From: Serratia fonticola
Lineage (GTDB): Bacteria; Pseudomonadota; Gammaproteobacteria; Enterobacterales; Enterobacteriaceae
Reading direction: 5' to 3'
Assembly (NCBI RefSeq): GCF_006715025.1
Contig: NZ_VFMK01000001.1
Span: 1,550,001 to 1,614,000 of the forward strand
Length of the DNA: 64,000 nucleotides
Of the stretch, positions 43,288-54,100 are shown one piece after another. Numbering within the stretch: position 1 is the stretch's first letter; the number at the start of each line of letters is the position of its first letter. The position numbers and the translations under genes were made by a program. The notes below the pieces were generated by a model. The model was given only the letters and a program-made list of their open reading frames with translations. It was not told the origin of the DNA and did no database searches.

Positions 43288-43847
43288 CGCGGGGTTTTAC
43301 CCTGCCTGAAGTGATGCTGGCGATGACGTTTGGCAGCCTGATTATCCTGGCTGCGGCCAAAACTTTGCCGATCCTGCACCAGCAAGTTGCCGATGCAGGT
43401 CGTCATTACCGGCTGGAATTGGTACTGCGTCAGCTGTTATTCGGTATTGAAAAGGATCTGCGGCGCAGTGGCTTTTGCGCCGGGGAGTGTCAGGGAAAGC
43501 CGCTATTGATAGGCAATGCACCAGGCGAAGCGGCAAACAGTTGCGTCATCGTAGCCTACGACCTTAACCGCAATGGGCGTTGGGAAAAGAGTGGCGATGC
43601 CGAATATTTTGGTTATCGCCAGCGAGCGGGCGCTTTAGAGGGGCAGCGCGGCGTCACGCAATGTGCTGGTCTTGGTTGGGAGCGCCTACTCGATCAAGAG
43701 GAAGTGCAGATAGAAGCCTTCAGCGTCAGTCAGATCCTTGATAGCAGAGGCGGTTCCGTGGTGTTGCTGAGTTTAAGCGGGCGATCAACGGCGAAAGAGA
43801 ATATACAGCGTCGCCTGGAGTGGGCAGTGGGCATGGAGGCACTATGA
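43275..43847 (+). CDS. ppdB: Prepilin-peptidase-dependent protein PpdB (minor pseudopilin)
   Basis: A 190-residue pilin-like protein (E. coli PpdB 187) with the cleavage motif RG|FTLPEVMLAMTFGSLI close to the N-terminus. Several Cys follow (FCAGEC, CVIV, QCAG), likely forming disulfides in the periplasm. ATG 43275 lies inside the ppdA gene, and the stop overlaps the ygdB start (ATGA), so the cluster is translationally coupled. Confidence 0.88.
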   Translation: MPILARGFTLPEVMLAMTFGSLIILAAAKTLPILHQQVADAGRHYRLELVLRQLLFGIEKDLRRSGFCAGECQGKPLLIGNAPGEAANSCVIVAYDLNRNGRWEKSGDAEYFGYRQRAGALEGQRGVTQCAGLGWERLLDQEEVQIEAFSVSQILDSRGGSVVLLSLSGRSTAKENIQRRLEWAVGMEAL

Positions 43848-44296
43848 ATACGTACAGGCAGCAGGGGGGCAGTACACTGGCTGCGGTCATGTTGTTGCTG
43901 GTAATGGGCTTGATGTTGCTCACGGCTCAGCAGCGGCAATTAGACAGCGCATTACTGCTGGCGGCCGATCAGCAACGTTACCTGATAGCATACAATCAAG
44001 CGGCCTCAGCCTTAAGCTGGGGGTTGGCGCAACAATGGCCACGCGCTTCGCTTCGGGCCACCAGGTGGCACTGCCTGCCGAAGAATGCGCAGGCTTTACA
44101 GGCGTGTGCCCGGCTTTCTTCCCGCAGCGGCATTGTTGTTGTGCGCGGCGAGGGGGATATCGCGGGATCAGAACCGTTGTGGTTGTACCAACTGGCAACG
44201 GAGGTTCGTGAGGCTGGCGGCATCAAACTCATCGCACAGAAAGGTGGTTGGCTGGATTTCTGCCCGGAAAAGCGAGAAAGCGATTGTGCTGATTAA
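43844..44296 (+). CDS. ygdB: YgdB, PilX-like minor pilin accessory protein
   Basis: A 150-residue protein (E. coli YgdB 135) with an N-terminal QQGGSTLAAVMLLLVMGLM stretch: a pilin-like helix, but the cleavage motif lacks Glu at +5. This is typical of PilX-type proteins, which are divergent minor pilins. GGAGG lies before the ATG at 43844. It overlaps its neighbours at both ends. Confidence 0.85.
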   Translation: MNTYRQQGGSTLAAVMLLLVMGLMLLTAQQRQLDSALLLAADQQRYLIAYNQAASALSWGLAQQWPRASLRATRWHCLPKNAQALQACARLSSRSGIVVVRGEGDIAGSEPLWLYQLATEVREAGGIKLIAQKGGWLDFCPEKRESDCAD

Positions 44297-44642
44297 CAGG
44301 GTGGGCGGCTACTATCAGCGGGGTTTTAGCCTGCCAGAAGTATTGATTGCAGCTTTGTTGTTCGCGGTGTCACTGCTGGGGCTGTTACAATATCATCAGG
44401 TTTTGCTGCAGGCCTTTCAGCGGCAATGGCAATATCGTCAGGCCTGGTCGCTGGCGCACCAACAGCTGGAAATGTTTCATGCCCACTCAGATTCGCCCAG
44501 CCATGTTTTAATACTGCCAGCGAATTGGCTCAGCGACGTTGAAACGCATAATATGCCTGGCCCGTGCCTGCAGCGCACGGTAACAATCCAAACGCCATTG
44601 CGACAGCAGGTTGAACTCAGCCGGTGGTATTGCAATCAGTAG
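44286..44642 (+). CDS. ppdC: Prepilin-peptidase-dependent protein PpdC (minor pseudopilin)
   Basis: A short pilin-like protein (about 118 residues; E. coli PpdC 107) with the motif QRG|FSLPEVLIAALLFAVSLLG. The start is uncertain: GTG 44286 overlaps the ygdB end by 11 bases and GTG 44301 is an alternative; both give a short positively charged leader. A conserved late Cys pair (GPC and WYCNQ) is present. recC follows after 29 bases. Confidence 0.82.
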   Translation: MLINRVGGYYQRGFSLPEVLIAALLFAVSLLGLLQYHQVLLQAFQRQWQYRQAWSLAHQQLEMFHAHSDSPSHVLILPANWLSDVETHNMPGPCLQRTVTIQTPLRQQVELSRWYCNQ

Positions 44643-44671
44643 CACTGACTTTCCCGGTTTAAAGGAGCCTC

Positions 44672-47600
44672 ATGTTTACGGTTTATCATTCTAATCAGTT
44701 GGATTTACTGAAAACGCTGACCAGCGCGCTGATAGCCAGAGAACCCTTGGCCGATCCTTTCCAACAGGAAGTGGTGCTGGTGCAAAGCCCCGGTATGGCG
44801 CAGTGGCTGCAGATGCAACTGGCGGAACAATTTGGCATCGCTGCGAATATCGTTTTCCCGCTTCCGGCCACCTTTATCTGGGATATGTTTACCAAGGTTC
44901 TGCCAGGGATCCCCAAAGAGAGCGCCTTTAGTAAAGACGCCATGACCTGGAAGCTGATGTGGCTGCTGCCTGAAATGCAGTCGCAGCCCGCGTTTGCCTC
45001 GTTGCAGCACTACCTGACCGACGATGGGGATAAACGCAAAATCCACCAGCTTGCCGGGCGTATCGCCGACTTGTTTGACCAATATCTGGTTTATCGGCCG
45101 CAGTGGTTGGAAAGCTGGCAGCGTGGTGAAAGTGTCGAAGGGTTGGCTGAGGCCCAGTTGTGGCAAGCGCCTTTGTGGCAGCGATTGGTCGAGTATACTC
45201 ACGAGCTGGGTCAGCCGGAATGGCACCGTGCCAACTTATATCGCCGTTTTATCAGTACGCTGGATAAAGCCACGCAATGCCCTGCCGGGTTGCCCCCACG
45301 GGTATTTATCTGTGGAATTTCTGCCTTGCCACCCATCTATCTAGAGGCGTTACAGGCGCTGGGTAAACACATTGATATCCACCTGATGTTTACCAACCCT
45401 TGCCGCTATTATTGGGGCGATATTCAGGATTATGCCTTCCTGGCGCGATTGCAGAGCCGCAAACGCCGCCATTATCTTCAGGCAAAAGAGCAGGGGTTGT
45501 TTCGCAGGCCTGAGCAGGCGAATCAGTTATTCGATGCCGAAGGTGAACAACAACTGAGTAATCCGCTGTTGGCCTCATGGGGTAAATTAGGACGTGACCA
45601 TCTGTATTTACTGTCGCAGATGGAAGGTGTGCAGGAAGTGGACGCCTTTGTAGACATCCCGGCCGATGGCCTGCTGCATGCCATTCAACATGATATGTTG
45701 GAGCTGGAAGACCATGCGGTGATCGGTACTACGCCTGAAACGCTGGAACGCAGTGATAATAAGCGCTCATTGGATCCCCTGGATCGTTCCATCAGCCTGC
45801 ATGCCTGCCACAGTCCACAGCGTGAAGTCGAGGTGTTGCACGATCAACTGCTGACCATGTTGGCAGAAGATCCTCAACTGACTGCGCGCGATATCATCGT
45901 GATGGTGGCCGATATCGACAGCTACACGCCGTATATTCAGGCCGTTTTTGGTAACGCACCTGCCGAGCGTTATCTGCCGTTTGCCATCTCCGATCGCAAG
46001 GCCCGCCAGGCACATCCTGCGCTGCAGGCGTTTATCTCATTATTGGATTTACCGCAAAGCCGCTTCACCTCCGAGCAGGTGTTGGCGTTGTTGGATGTGC
46101 CTGCGTTGGCGGCCCGTTTCTCCATTCAAGAGGAGGGGTTAATTCTGCTGCGGCATTGGACTGGGGAGGCTGGGGTGCGTTGGGGGCTGGACGATGACAA
46201 CGTACGCGAGCTGGATCTACCTGCCACCGGGCAGCATACCTGGCGATTTGGTATTACGAGGATGTTGCTGGGGTACGCCATGGACAGCAATGCTGGTGAT
46301 TGGCAAGGGGTATTGCCCTACGATGAATCGAGCGGATTGGTGGCCGAACTGGCCGGGCAACTGGCTGAGCTGCTGGCCCAGCTCAGCCGTTGGCGGCAGA
46401 TTCTAAGTGAAGAACGGCCATTGGCCGAATGGTTGCCGTTGTGCCGCCAATTGCTTACAACCTTTTTTAACACCGACAGCGATACGGAAGAAGCATTGGC
46501 GTTGATCGAAGATCAGTGGCAGAAAGTTGCCGGTTTTGGTCTGGCGGCTCGCTATCCCGATGCGGTGCCATTGACGCTGCTGCGTGATGAGCTGGCGGCA
46601 CGGCTCGATCAGCAGCGCATCAGCCAGCGCTTCCTGGCGGGGCAAATCAACTTCTGCACTCTGATGCCCATGCGTTCTATTCCCTTCAAGGTGGTCTGTT
46701 TGCTGGGGATGAACGACGGTGTATATCCCCGCACGTTGCCACCGCTGGGGTTTGACCTGATGGCGCAGCAGATAAAGCGGGGCGATCGCAGCCGCCGCGA
46801 CGATGATCGCTATCTGTTCTTGGAGGCTATACTTTCGGCTCAGCAGCGTCTCTATATCAGCTTTATTGGCCGTTCGATCCAGGATAACAGCGAACGCTAT
46901 CCTTCGGTGTTGGTCACCGAGCTACTGGAATATCTGCAGCAGAGCTATTGCCTGCCCGGTGATGAAGAGCTTGATGCAGACAGCAGTGCGCAGCGAATCG
47001 GCGAGCATTTGCTTAAACGCCATGCGCGCATGCCATTTGCCGCAGAAAACTTTCTGCCAGGCAGCGAAGAACAAAGCTATGCGGCAGAATGGCTACCGGC
47101 TGCTGAGGGCCAGGGAGCCGCCCATCCGGCCTTTAACCAACCATTGGCGGCAGAAGAGAAAACGCAGGTTTCTCTTGATGAACTGCTGCGTTTTTATCGC
47201 CACCCTATCCGCGCTTTTTTCCAGCTTCGCCTCGGCGTTAGCTTTATTCTGGAAGAGACAGAACTGCCGGATGAAGAGCCTTTCACGCTGGATAACCTCA
47301 GCCGTTATCAGTTCAACAGCCAACTGTTGAACACGTTGATCGAAGGGGGCGACGCGGCACGGCTGTATCAACGGTTACGGGCCTCGGGGGGATTACCCTA
47401 TGGGGCTTTTGGTGAGATTTACTGGCAACAGCAGCAGGAAGAGATGGTTGAACTGGCCGAACGGGTTTGTGAGCAACGTCAGGAGAATGGCAGCCTGGAA
47501 CTGGATATCAATGTCGCTGGCATGCACATTACCGGTTGGCTGCATCAGGTTCAGCAGGATGGCCTGCTGCGCTGGCGCCCAGCTACCCTTTCTGCGGTAG

Positions 47601-48043
47601 ACGGTATTTTGCTGTGGCTGGAGCATTTGGCGTATTGCTGCGCTGGTGGTACTGGGGAAAGCCGCATGTTTGGTCGTAAAAATTCCACCTGGCATTTTGC
47701 GGCACTTTCCAGTGAGCAGGCTCATGAACAACTGGCTGAGTTGGTGGCTGGCTATCGGCGTGGGTTGTCACAACCCTTGATGTTGTTGAATAAAAGCGGT
47801 TGGGCATGGCTGAGCCAGTGTTATCAGACGCAAACGCAGCAGATTGATTGGGATGAAGAAGTACAAGCTAAGGCGCGCACCAAACTGCTGCAAACCTGGC
47901 AAGGGGATCAACGAATACCCGGTGAAGGAGAGGATCCCTATGTGCAGCGTGTTTTCCGCCAAATGGATAATTTTCATCTTGAACAAATTCTGAACGAAAC
48001 AGCGCGTTATCTGCTGCCAATTGCGCGCAATAACCTGGGGTAA
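44672..48043 (+). CDS. recC: Exonuclease V subunit RecC
   Basis: A 1123-residue RecC (E. coli 1122), the Chi-recognition subunit of RecBCD, which repairs double-strand breaks and degrades linear DNA. It has a helicase-like fold without working ATPase motifs and a dead nuclease-like C-terminus. Recognisable pieces are MFTVYHSNQLDLLKTL, ILVQSPGMAQWLQ-like VLVQSPGMAQWLQMQLAE, FNRVFPLPATFIW-like VFPLPATFIWDMF and FCTLMPMRSIPFKVVCLLG. AAGGAG precedes the ATG. Confidence 0.96.
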   Translation: MFTVYHSNQLDLLKTLTSALIAREPLADPFQQEVVLVQSPGMAQWLQMQLAEQFGIAANIVFPLPATFIWDMFTKVLPGIPKESAFSKDAMTWKLMWLLPEMQSQPAFASLQHYLTDDGDKRKIHQLAGRIADLFDQYLVYRPQWLESWQRGESVEGLAEAQLWQAPLWQRLVEYTHELGQPEWHRANLYRRFISTLDKATQCPAGLPPRVFICGISALPPIYLEALQALGKHIDIHLMFTNPCRYYWGDIQDYAFLARLQSRKRRHYLQAKEQGLFRRPEQANQLFDAEGEQQLSNPLLASWGKLGRDHLYLLSQMEGVQEVDAFVDIPADGLLHAIQHDMLELEDHAVIGTTPETLERSDNKRSLDPLDRSISLHACHSPQREVEVLHDQLLTMLAEDPQLTARDIIVMVADIDSYTPYIQAVFGNAPAERYLPFAISDRKARQAHPALQAFISLLDLPQSRFTSEQVLALLDVPALAARFSIQEEGLILLRHWTGEAGVRWGLDDDNVRELDLPATGQHTWRFGITRMLLGYAMDSNAGDWQGVLPYDESSGLVAELAGQLAELLAQLSRWRQILSEERPLAEWLPLCRQLLTTFFNTDSDTEEALALIEDQWQKVAGFGLAARYPDAVPLTLLRDELAARLDQQRISQRFLAGQINFCTLMPMRSIPFKVVCLLGMNDGVYPRTLPPLGFDLMAQQIKRGDRSRRDDDRYLFLEAILSAQQRLYISFIGRSIQDNSERYPSVLVTELLEYLQQSYCLPGDEELDADSSAQRIGEHLLKRHARMPFAAENFLPGSEEQSYAAEWLPAAEGQGAAHPAFNQPLAAEEKTQVSLDELLRFYRHPIRAFFQLRLGVSFILEETELPDEEPFTLDNLSRYQFNSQLLNTLIEGGDAARLYQRLRASGGLPYGAFGEIYWQQQQEEMVELAERVCEQRQENGSLELDINVAGMHITGWLHQVQQDGLLRWRPATLSAVDGILLWLEHLAYCCAGGTGESRMFGRKNSTWHFAALSSEQAHEQLAELVAGYRRGLSQPLMLLNKSGWAWLSQCYQTQTQQIDWDEEVQAKARTKLLQTWQGDQRIPGEGEDPYVQRVFRQMDNFHLEQILNETARYLLPIARNNLG

Positions 48044-48093
48044 CAATCCCTTGGTGGTACTGATTAGTCAGAGGTGATAAAAATAAACAGCGT

Positions 48094-48151
48094 ATACCCG
48101 TTGTCCTTCAAGCAGCAGCCAACGCATAGGCAACTTGTCGTATGACGGGGT
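48094..48151. repeat. Short palindromic copy of the intergenic repeat
   Basis: The left arm ACCCGTTGTCCTTCAAG and the right arm CAACTTGTCGTATGACGGG are imperfect inverted copies of the same end sequence (compare CCCGTCATACTTCAAGTTG). It fills part of the 197-base recC-ptrA gap. Related to 23398-23494. Confidence 0.5.
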
Positions 48152-48240
48152 TATTTGGCATCCGCTTTCGGTTGTGTCGTTTTGCAGAGTGCTGTCAACG
48201 TCAGGGAATGGGCGTGATGGCAAGAGAATAGGGGTTTATT

Positions 48241-51138
48241 TTGGATATGCGCAGACAGTTGGCCCGCATTACCGGGTTTGTGTTGTTGGTTATGTTTTGG
48301 GTTCCGTTAAGCTGGGCTGCACAAGGATGGCAACCACTGGCGGAAAAGATCAATAAAAGCGATCACGATCCGCGCCAGTATGAGGCGATCACGTTGACCA
48401 ACGGCATGACGGTACTGCTGGTTTCTGACCCACAGGCGCCAAAATCGTTGGCTGCCTTGGCGTTGCCGGTTGGGTCACTGGAAGATCCCAACAGTCAGCT
48501 TGGTCTGGCCCATTACCTTGAGCATATGGTGTTAATGGGCTCCAAGCGCTATCCCGAGCCTGAGAATCTCGCCGAGTTTTTGAAAAAGCACGGTGGCAGC
48601 CACAATGCCAGCACCGCGTCTTATCGCACCGCTTTCTATTTGGAAGTTGAGAACAATGCGCTGGAGCCCGCGGTTGATCGTATGGCAGATGCCATTGCGG
48701 AGCCCTTGCTGGATCCAGGAAATGCCGACCGTGAACGTAATGCGGTCAACGCCGAGTTGACGATGGCGCGTTCACGTGACGGTATGCGCATGGCACAGGT
48801 GGGGGCAGAGACGCTGAACCCGGCACACCCGAGTGCACGTTTCTCTGGGGGGAACCTCGAGACACTGAAGGATAAACCCGGCAGCAAACTGCATGATGAA
48901 CTGACCGAATTTTATCAGCGCTATTATTCCGCCAACCTGATGATGGGGGTGCTGTACAGCAACCAGCCGTTGCCTGAGTTGGCGGAACTGGCGGCCAAAG
49001 CCTTTGGCCGCATACCGAATCGTGATGCGAAAGTACCACCGATCACCGTACCGGCGGTCACCCGGGAACAACAGGGCATAATTATTCATTACGTCCCGGC
49101 GCAGCCGCGTAAGCAGTTGAAAATCGAATTCCGTATCAATAACAACAGCGCTGAGTTCCGCAGTAAGACCGATACTTATATCAGCTACCTGATTGGCAAC
49201 CGCAGCAAGAATACGCTTTCGGACTGGTTGCAGAAACAAGGGTTGGCCGATGCCATTAATGCGGGCGCTGACCCGATGGTCGATCGCAACGGGGGCGTGT
49301 TCTCGATCAGCGTCTCCCTGACCGATAAAGGCCTGGCACAGCGTGACCAGGTGGTGGCTGCGGTATTTAACTATTTGCAGATGCTGCGTAGTGAAGGGAT
49401 CAAACAAAGCTATTTTGATGAGATCGCCCATGTTCTGAATCTGGATTTCCGCTATCCGTCGATAACCCGCAACATGGATTATATCGAATGGTTGGTGGAC
49501 ACCATGTTGCGTGTACCGGTTGAACATACGCTGGACGCTCCTTATCTGGCGGATCGTTACGATCCGAAAGCCATTGCGGAACGTCTGGAACAGATGACGC
49601 CGCAAAATGCGCGTATCTGGTTTGTTAGTCCGAACGAACCTCACAATAAAACGGCTTACTTTGTTGATGCGCCTTATCAGGTAGAAAAAATCACGTCGGA
49701 GCGCTTTGAAAAGTGGCAACAGCTAGGCAAGGGGCTTGCGCTTTCGTTGCCGGGGCTGAACCCATATATACCGGATGATTTTGCGCTGGCTAAGCCTTCG
49801 CACGAGTTTACCAAACCAGAGATGGTGGTGAATCAGCCAGGGTTGCGGGTGTTGTATATGCCAAGCCGCTATTTTGCTGATGAGCCAAAAGCTGATGTGA
49901 CGGTGGCATTCCGTAACGCCAAAACCATGGATTCGGCCCGTAATCAGGTGCTGTTCTCGTTGATGGATTATCTGGCTGGAATTTCACTGGATCAGTTGAG
50001 CTATCAAGCCTCCGTTGGCGGGATCAGCTTCTCTACCTCGCCTAACAATGGCCTGATGTTTAACGCCAATGGGTTTACTCAGCGTTTGCCACAGTTGCTG
50101 ACGTCGTTGATTGAAGGCTATTCCAGCTTTACGCCAACCCAAGAGCAACTGGAACAGGCCAAATCCTGGTATCTTGAACAGTTGGACTCAGCCGAAAAGG
50201 GCAAGGCTTTTGAACTGGCGATCCAGCCGGTGCAGATGCTTTCTCGTGTCCCTTATTCCGAACGCAGTGAACGGCGTGAAATCGTGAAAACCCTGACGCT
50301 GAAAGACGTGCTGGCTTATCGTGACAGCCTGATGGCGGAGGCCACACCAGAGTTGCTGGTAGTAGGCAATATGAGCAAGCAACAGGTTGATACGCTGGCT
50401 TCTTCATTGAAACATAGCGTGGGATGCACTGGTGTAGCGTGGTGGCACGGAGAGAATGTGGTGACTGCCAAAAACCAGTTGGCGAATCTGCAGCGTCCCG
50501 GTAGCAGCACCGACTCGGCACTGGCGGCCGTGTATGTTCCAACCGGATATGACGAAGTGACAGGTATGGCGTACAGCTCGTTGCTGGGGCAGATTATTCA
50601 GCCTTGGTTCTATAGCCAATTGCGTACGCAAGAGCAGCTCGGTTATGCCGTGTTTGCTTTTGCAATGCCGGTTGGCCGCCAGTGGGGCGTTGGTTTCCTG
50701 TTGCAGAGCAATAGCAAGCAGCCAGCCTATCTTTATCAGCGTTATCAGGACTTCTATCCGAAGGCGGAAAAGCGTTTGCGAGAGATGAGTGAGGCTGACT
50801 TTGAACAGTACAAACAGGCGATGATCAATGAACTGAAACAGCGTCCACAAACGCTGGGTGAGGAAGCAGGCCGTTTCAGCAATGATTTCGACCGCGGTAA
50901 CTTTGCTTTTGATACCCGTCAAAAGCTGATCGCACAGATTGAGACGCTGACGCCAGCCAAATTGGCGGATTACTTCCACCAGGCCGTGATCCAGCCTCAG
51001 GGCTTGGCGGTATTGTCGCAGGTGAGCGGAAGTAGCCAGCAGAAAGCCGAATTTGCCGCACCGGGCGAAGCCTGGGTGACTTATCCAAATGCTTCTACCC
51101 TGCAGAAAACGATGCCACGTAAAGTGGCGACGCCATGA
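48241..51138 (+). CDS. ptrA: Pitrilysin (protease III)
   Basis: A 965-residue periplasmic zinc protease of the M16 family (E. coli 962) that degrades short peptides. The inverted zinc motif is His91-x-x-Glu94-His95 (LAHYLEHMVLMGS), with the downstream Glu in RNAVNAELTMA. A signal peptide ends near residue 27 (LSWA). A TTG start at 48241 has AGGGG at six bases; ATG 48247, two codons in, is the alternative. It lies between recC and recB as in E. coli, and its stop overlaps recB (ATGA). Confidence 0.95.
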   Translation: MDMRRQLARITGFVLLVMFWVPLSWAAQGWQPLAEKINKSDHDPRQYEAITLTNGMTVLLVSDPQAPKSLAALALPVGSLEDPNSQLGLAHYLEHMVLMGSKRYPEPENLAEFLKKHGGSHNASTASYRTAFYLEVENNALEPAVDRMADAIAEPLLDPGNADRERNAVNAELTMARSRDGMRMAQVGAETLNPAHPSARFSGGNLETLKDKPGSKLHDELTEFYQRYYSANLMMGVLYSNQPLPELAELAAKAFGRIPNRDAKVPPITVPAVTREQQGIIIHYVPAQPRKQLKIEFRINNNSAEFRSKTDTYISYLIGNRSKNTLSDWLQKQGLADAINAGADPMVDRNGGVFSISVSLTDKGLAQRDQVVAAVFNYLQMLRSEGIKQSYFDEIAHVLNLDFRYPSITRNMDYIEWLVDTMLRVPVEHTLDAPYLADRYDPKAIAERLEQMTPQNARIWFVSPNEPHNKTAYFVDAPYQVEKITSERFEKWQQLGKGLALSLPGLNPYIPDDFALAKPSHEFTKPEMVVNQPGLRVLYMPSRYFADEPKADVTVAFRNAKTMDSARNQVLFSLMDYLAGISLDQLSYQASVGGISFSTSPNNGLMFNANGFTQRLPQLLTSLIEGYSSFTPTQEQLEQAKSWYLEQLDSAEKGKAFELAIQPVQMLSRVPYSERSERREIVKTLTLKDVLAYRDSLMAEATPELLVVGNMSKQQVDTLASSLKHSVGCTGVAWWHGENVVTAKNQLANLQRPGSSTDSALAAVYVPTGYDEVTGMAYSSLLGQIIQPWFYSQLRTQEQLGYAVFAFAMPVGRQWGVGFLLQSNSKQPAYLYQRYQDFYPKAEKRLREMSEADFEQYKQAMINELKQRPQTLGEEAGRFSNDFDRGNFAFDTRQKLIAQIETLTPAKLADYFHQAVIQPQGLAVLSQVSGSSQQKAEFAAPGEAWVTYPNASTLQKTMPRKVATP

Positions 51139-54100
51139 CAGAAAGGGTTCCTCAGCGGCTTGACCCACTGACGTTGCCGCTGTTTGGCGAGCGGCTGATT
51201 GAAGCCTCGGCAGGGACCGGTAAAACGTTCACTATCGGGGCGTTGTATCTGCGTTTGCTGCTTGGCTTAGGCCAGGCAGCCGCTTTCCCGCGGCCGTTAA
51301 CGGTAGAGGAAATCCTGGTAGTAACCTTTACCGAGGCGGCAACGGAGGAACTGCGTGGGCGCATTCGCAGTAACATCCACGCATTACGAATTGCATGCGT
51401 GCGCGGGCATAGCAAAGATCCGCTGTTTTCTGCGCTGATAGCAGAAATTGACGATTTGGCTGATGCCGCGGCGCAACTGCTGGCTGCTGAACGGCAGATG
51501 GATGAAGCGGCGATTTATACTATCCACGGCTTTTGTCAGCGAATGCTTACTCACAATGCATTCGAGTCCGGTATTCTGTTCGAGCAAACCCTGGTACAAG
51601 ACGAGTTGCCGTTGCGCCGCCAGGCCTGTGCGGATTTTTGGCGGCGCCATTGCTATCCATTGCCGCTTGGTGTTGCCCGCGCGGTAAGCCAGGAGTGGAG
51701 TGGCCCGGAAGCGTTGTTAAGCGATCTTTCTGGTTATCTGCACGGCGAAGCCCCCTCCTTGCGTCAGCCGCCGAAAGAGGATGAAACGGTATTGATGCGC
51801 CATGAGCAGATCGTTGCGCGCATTGATGCTGTTAAAGCGCAGTGGCGGGCGGTAGCCGGAGAGCTGGAAGCGTTGGTCAGCCAGTCTGGTGTCGACAAGC
51901 GTAGCTACAGCAGTAAACATCTCCCTAACTGGCTGAACAAGGTTGGGGAATGGGCCGGACAGGAAACGCAGGATTATCAGTTACCCAAGGAACTGGACAA
52001 GTTTCGCCAATCGGTACTGCTGGAGAAAACCAAGAAAGGCGAAGCCCCCCGCCATAGCCTGTTTGTCGCTATTGATACGCTGTTTGCCGAACCGCTGACG
52101 CTGCGTGATCTGATCTTGGCGCGGGCGCTGAGTGAAATACGAATTTCTATTCAGCAAGAAAAACGCCAGCGAGCTGAGTTAGGGTTTGATGACCTGCTCA
52201 GCAGGCTGGATGCGGCACTGCAAGGCGCCGGGGGCGAACAATTGGCTCTGGCCATCCGGCAGCGTTATCCCGTGGCGATGATTGATGAGTTCCAGGATAC
52301 CGATCCGCAGCAATACCGTATCTTCCAGAAGCTTTATATCGGCCGGCCTGAATGTGGTTTGCTATTGATTGGCGATCCCAAACAGGCGATTTACGCCTTC
52401 CGTGGCGCAGACATTTTTACCTATATGCGCGCACGTTCAGAGGTGAGTGCCCACTATACGCTGGAGACCAACTGGCGCTCCTCCCCGGCGATGGTCGGTA
52501 GTGTAAACCGCTTGTTTGCTCAGGTGGAAAGGCCGTTCCTGTTTGGTCAAATTCCGTTTATCAATGTTGCCGCGGCGGAGAAGAATCAAGGGCTGGCCTT
52601 TGAATTGCGAAATAAATCGCAACCGGCGATGCATTTCTGGTTACAGCAAGGGGATGGTGCGGGAGTAAGTGATTACCAACAGTTAATGGCGCGCCTGTGT
52701 GCCGCGCAAATCCGAGACTGGCTGAGCGCCGGGCAGGCGGGTGAGGCCTGGTTGGTTGCTGGCGGCCAACGTCGCAGCGTTCAGGCCTCGGACATGACTA
52801 TTCTGGTGCGTAGCCGTGCAGAGGCGGCCCTGGTGCGGGATGCGCTCAGCGCATTGTCTATCCCATCTGTTTACCTTTCCAACCGTGACAGCGTATTTGA
52901 TACCCCGGAGGCCAAAGATGTGCTGTGGTTGCTGCAAGCCGTATTGGCACCGGAACAGGAGCGAACCCTGCGCAGCGCCATGGCTACCGGATTGCTGGGG
53001 CTGGATGCGATGACGCTGGACGGATTGAACCGTGATGAACATGCCTGGGATGCCTTGGTCACTGAATTCGATGAATATCGTACTCATTGGCTGCGGCGTG
53101 GTGTTTTGCCGATGTTGCGCGAGGTAATGTCGCGGCGGCATCTGGCGGAAAATCTGCTGGCCAGCTCCGGGGGGGAACGCAGATTGACGGATGTGATGCA
53201 TCTGGGAGAGCTGTTGCAGGAAGCCACGGCACAGCTAGACGGTGAGCATGCGTTGGTGCGTTGGTTGGCACAACAGATTGCACAGCCAAATCGTCAGTCG
53301 GATAATCAGCAACTGCGGTTGGAAAGCGATCGTCACCTGGTGCGGGTTATTACCATCCATAAATCGAAAGGGTTGGAGTTTGACCTGGTATGGTTGCCGT
53401 TTGTGGGGAATTTTCGCCAGCAGCAGCAGGTGCTTTATCACGATCGTCAAACCTTTAAGGCTTTGCTGGATCTCAATGCCAACGAAGAAAGCGTGGCCTG
53501 GGCGGAAGAAGAACGGCTGGCAGAAGATCTGCGCTTGCTATATGTGGCACTGACCCGCTCAGTGTATCACTGCAGTATTGGCATTGCTCCGCTGTTTCTG
53601 GGAACACGCAAGAAGCAGGGGGAGACGGATTTACACCGTAGTGCATTGGGATATCTGGTGCAGGCGGGGCAGGCCGGTGATGCCGCATTCCTTAAGGAAT
53701 GTTTGCAGAAGTTAGTGGCTCAACAGAGTATTGCGTTATCGCTGGTGGATGCGCCGGATGATCATCTTTGGCAGCCGCAGCAGGCTAGCTTGGCAGAATT
53801 GGCCGCCAGGCGGTTCTCCCGTCGTATGCAAGATTTCTGGCGTGTCACCAGCTATACCGGATTACAACAGCATGGCTCAAGCAAAATACAGGAGCTGTTA
53901 CCGCGTCTGGACGTTGATGCGGTGGGTGAGCAGTCGGTAGAGAGCATCCCGGCTTTAACGCCACATACCTTTCCCCGCGGCGCTGCGCCAGGGACTTTCC
54001 TGCACAGCCTGTTTGAAGAGCTGGATTTTACCCAACCCCTGGATAAGCAGTGGTTGCTGGAACAATTACAGAAACAAGGGTTGGAAGACCACTGGCTGCC

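Noticed and set aside
48772..49719. 315-codon minus-strand frame inside ptrA
   Set aside because: Antisense to a well-conserved protease gene; no family features.
50404..51168. 254-codon minus-strand frame across the ptrA-recB junction
   Set aside because: Antisense to two core genes that overlap; no start signal or recognisable domain.
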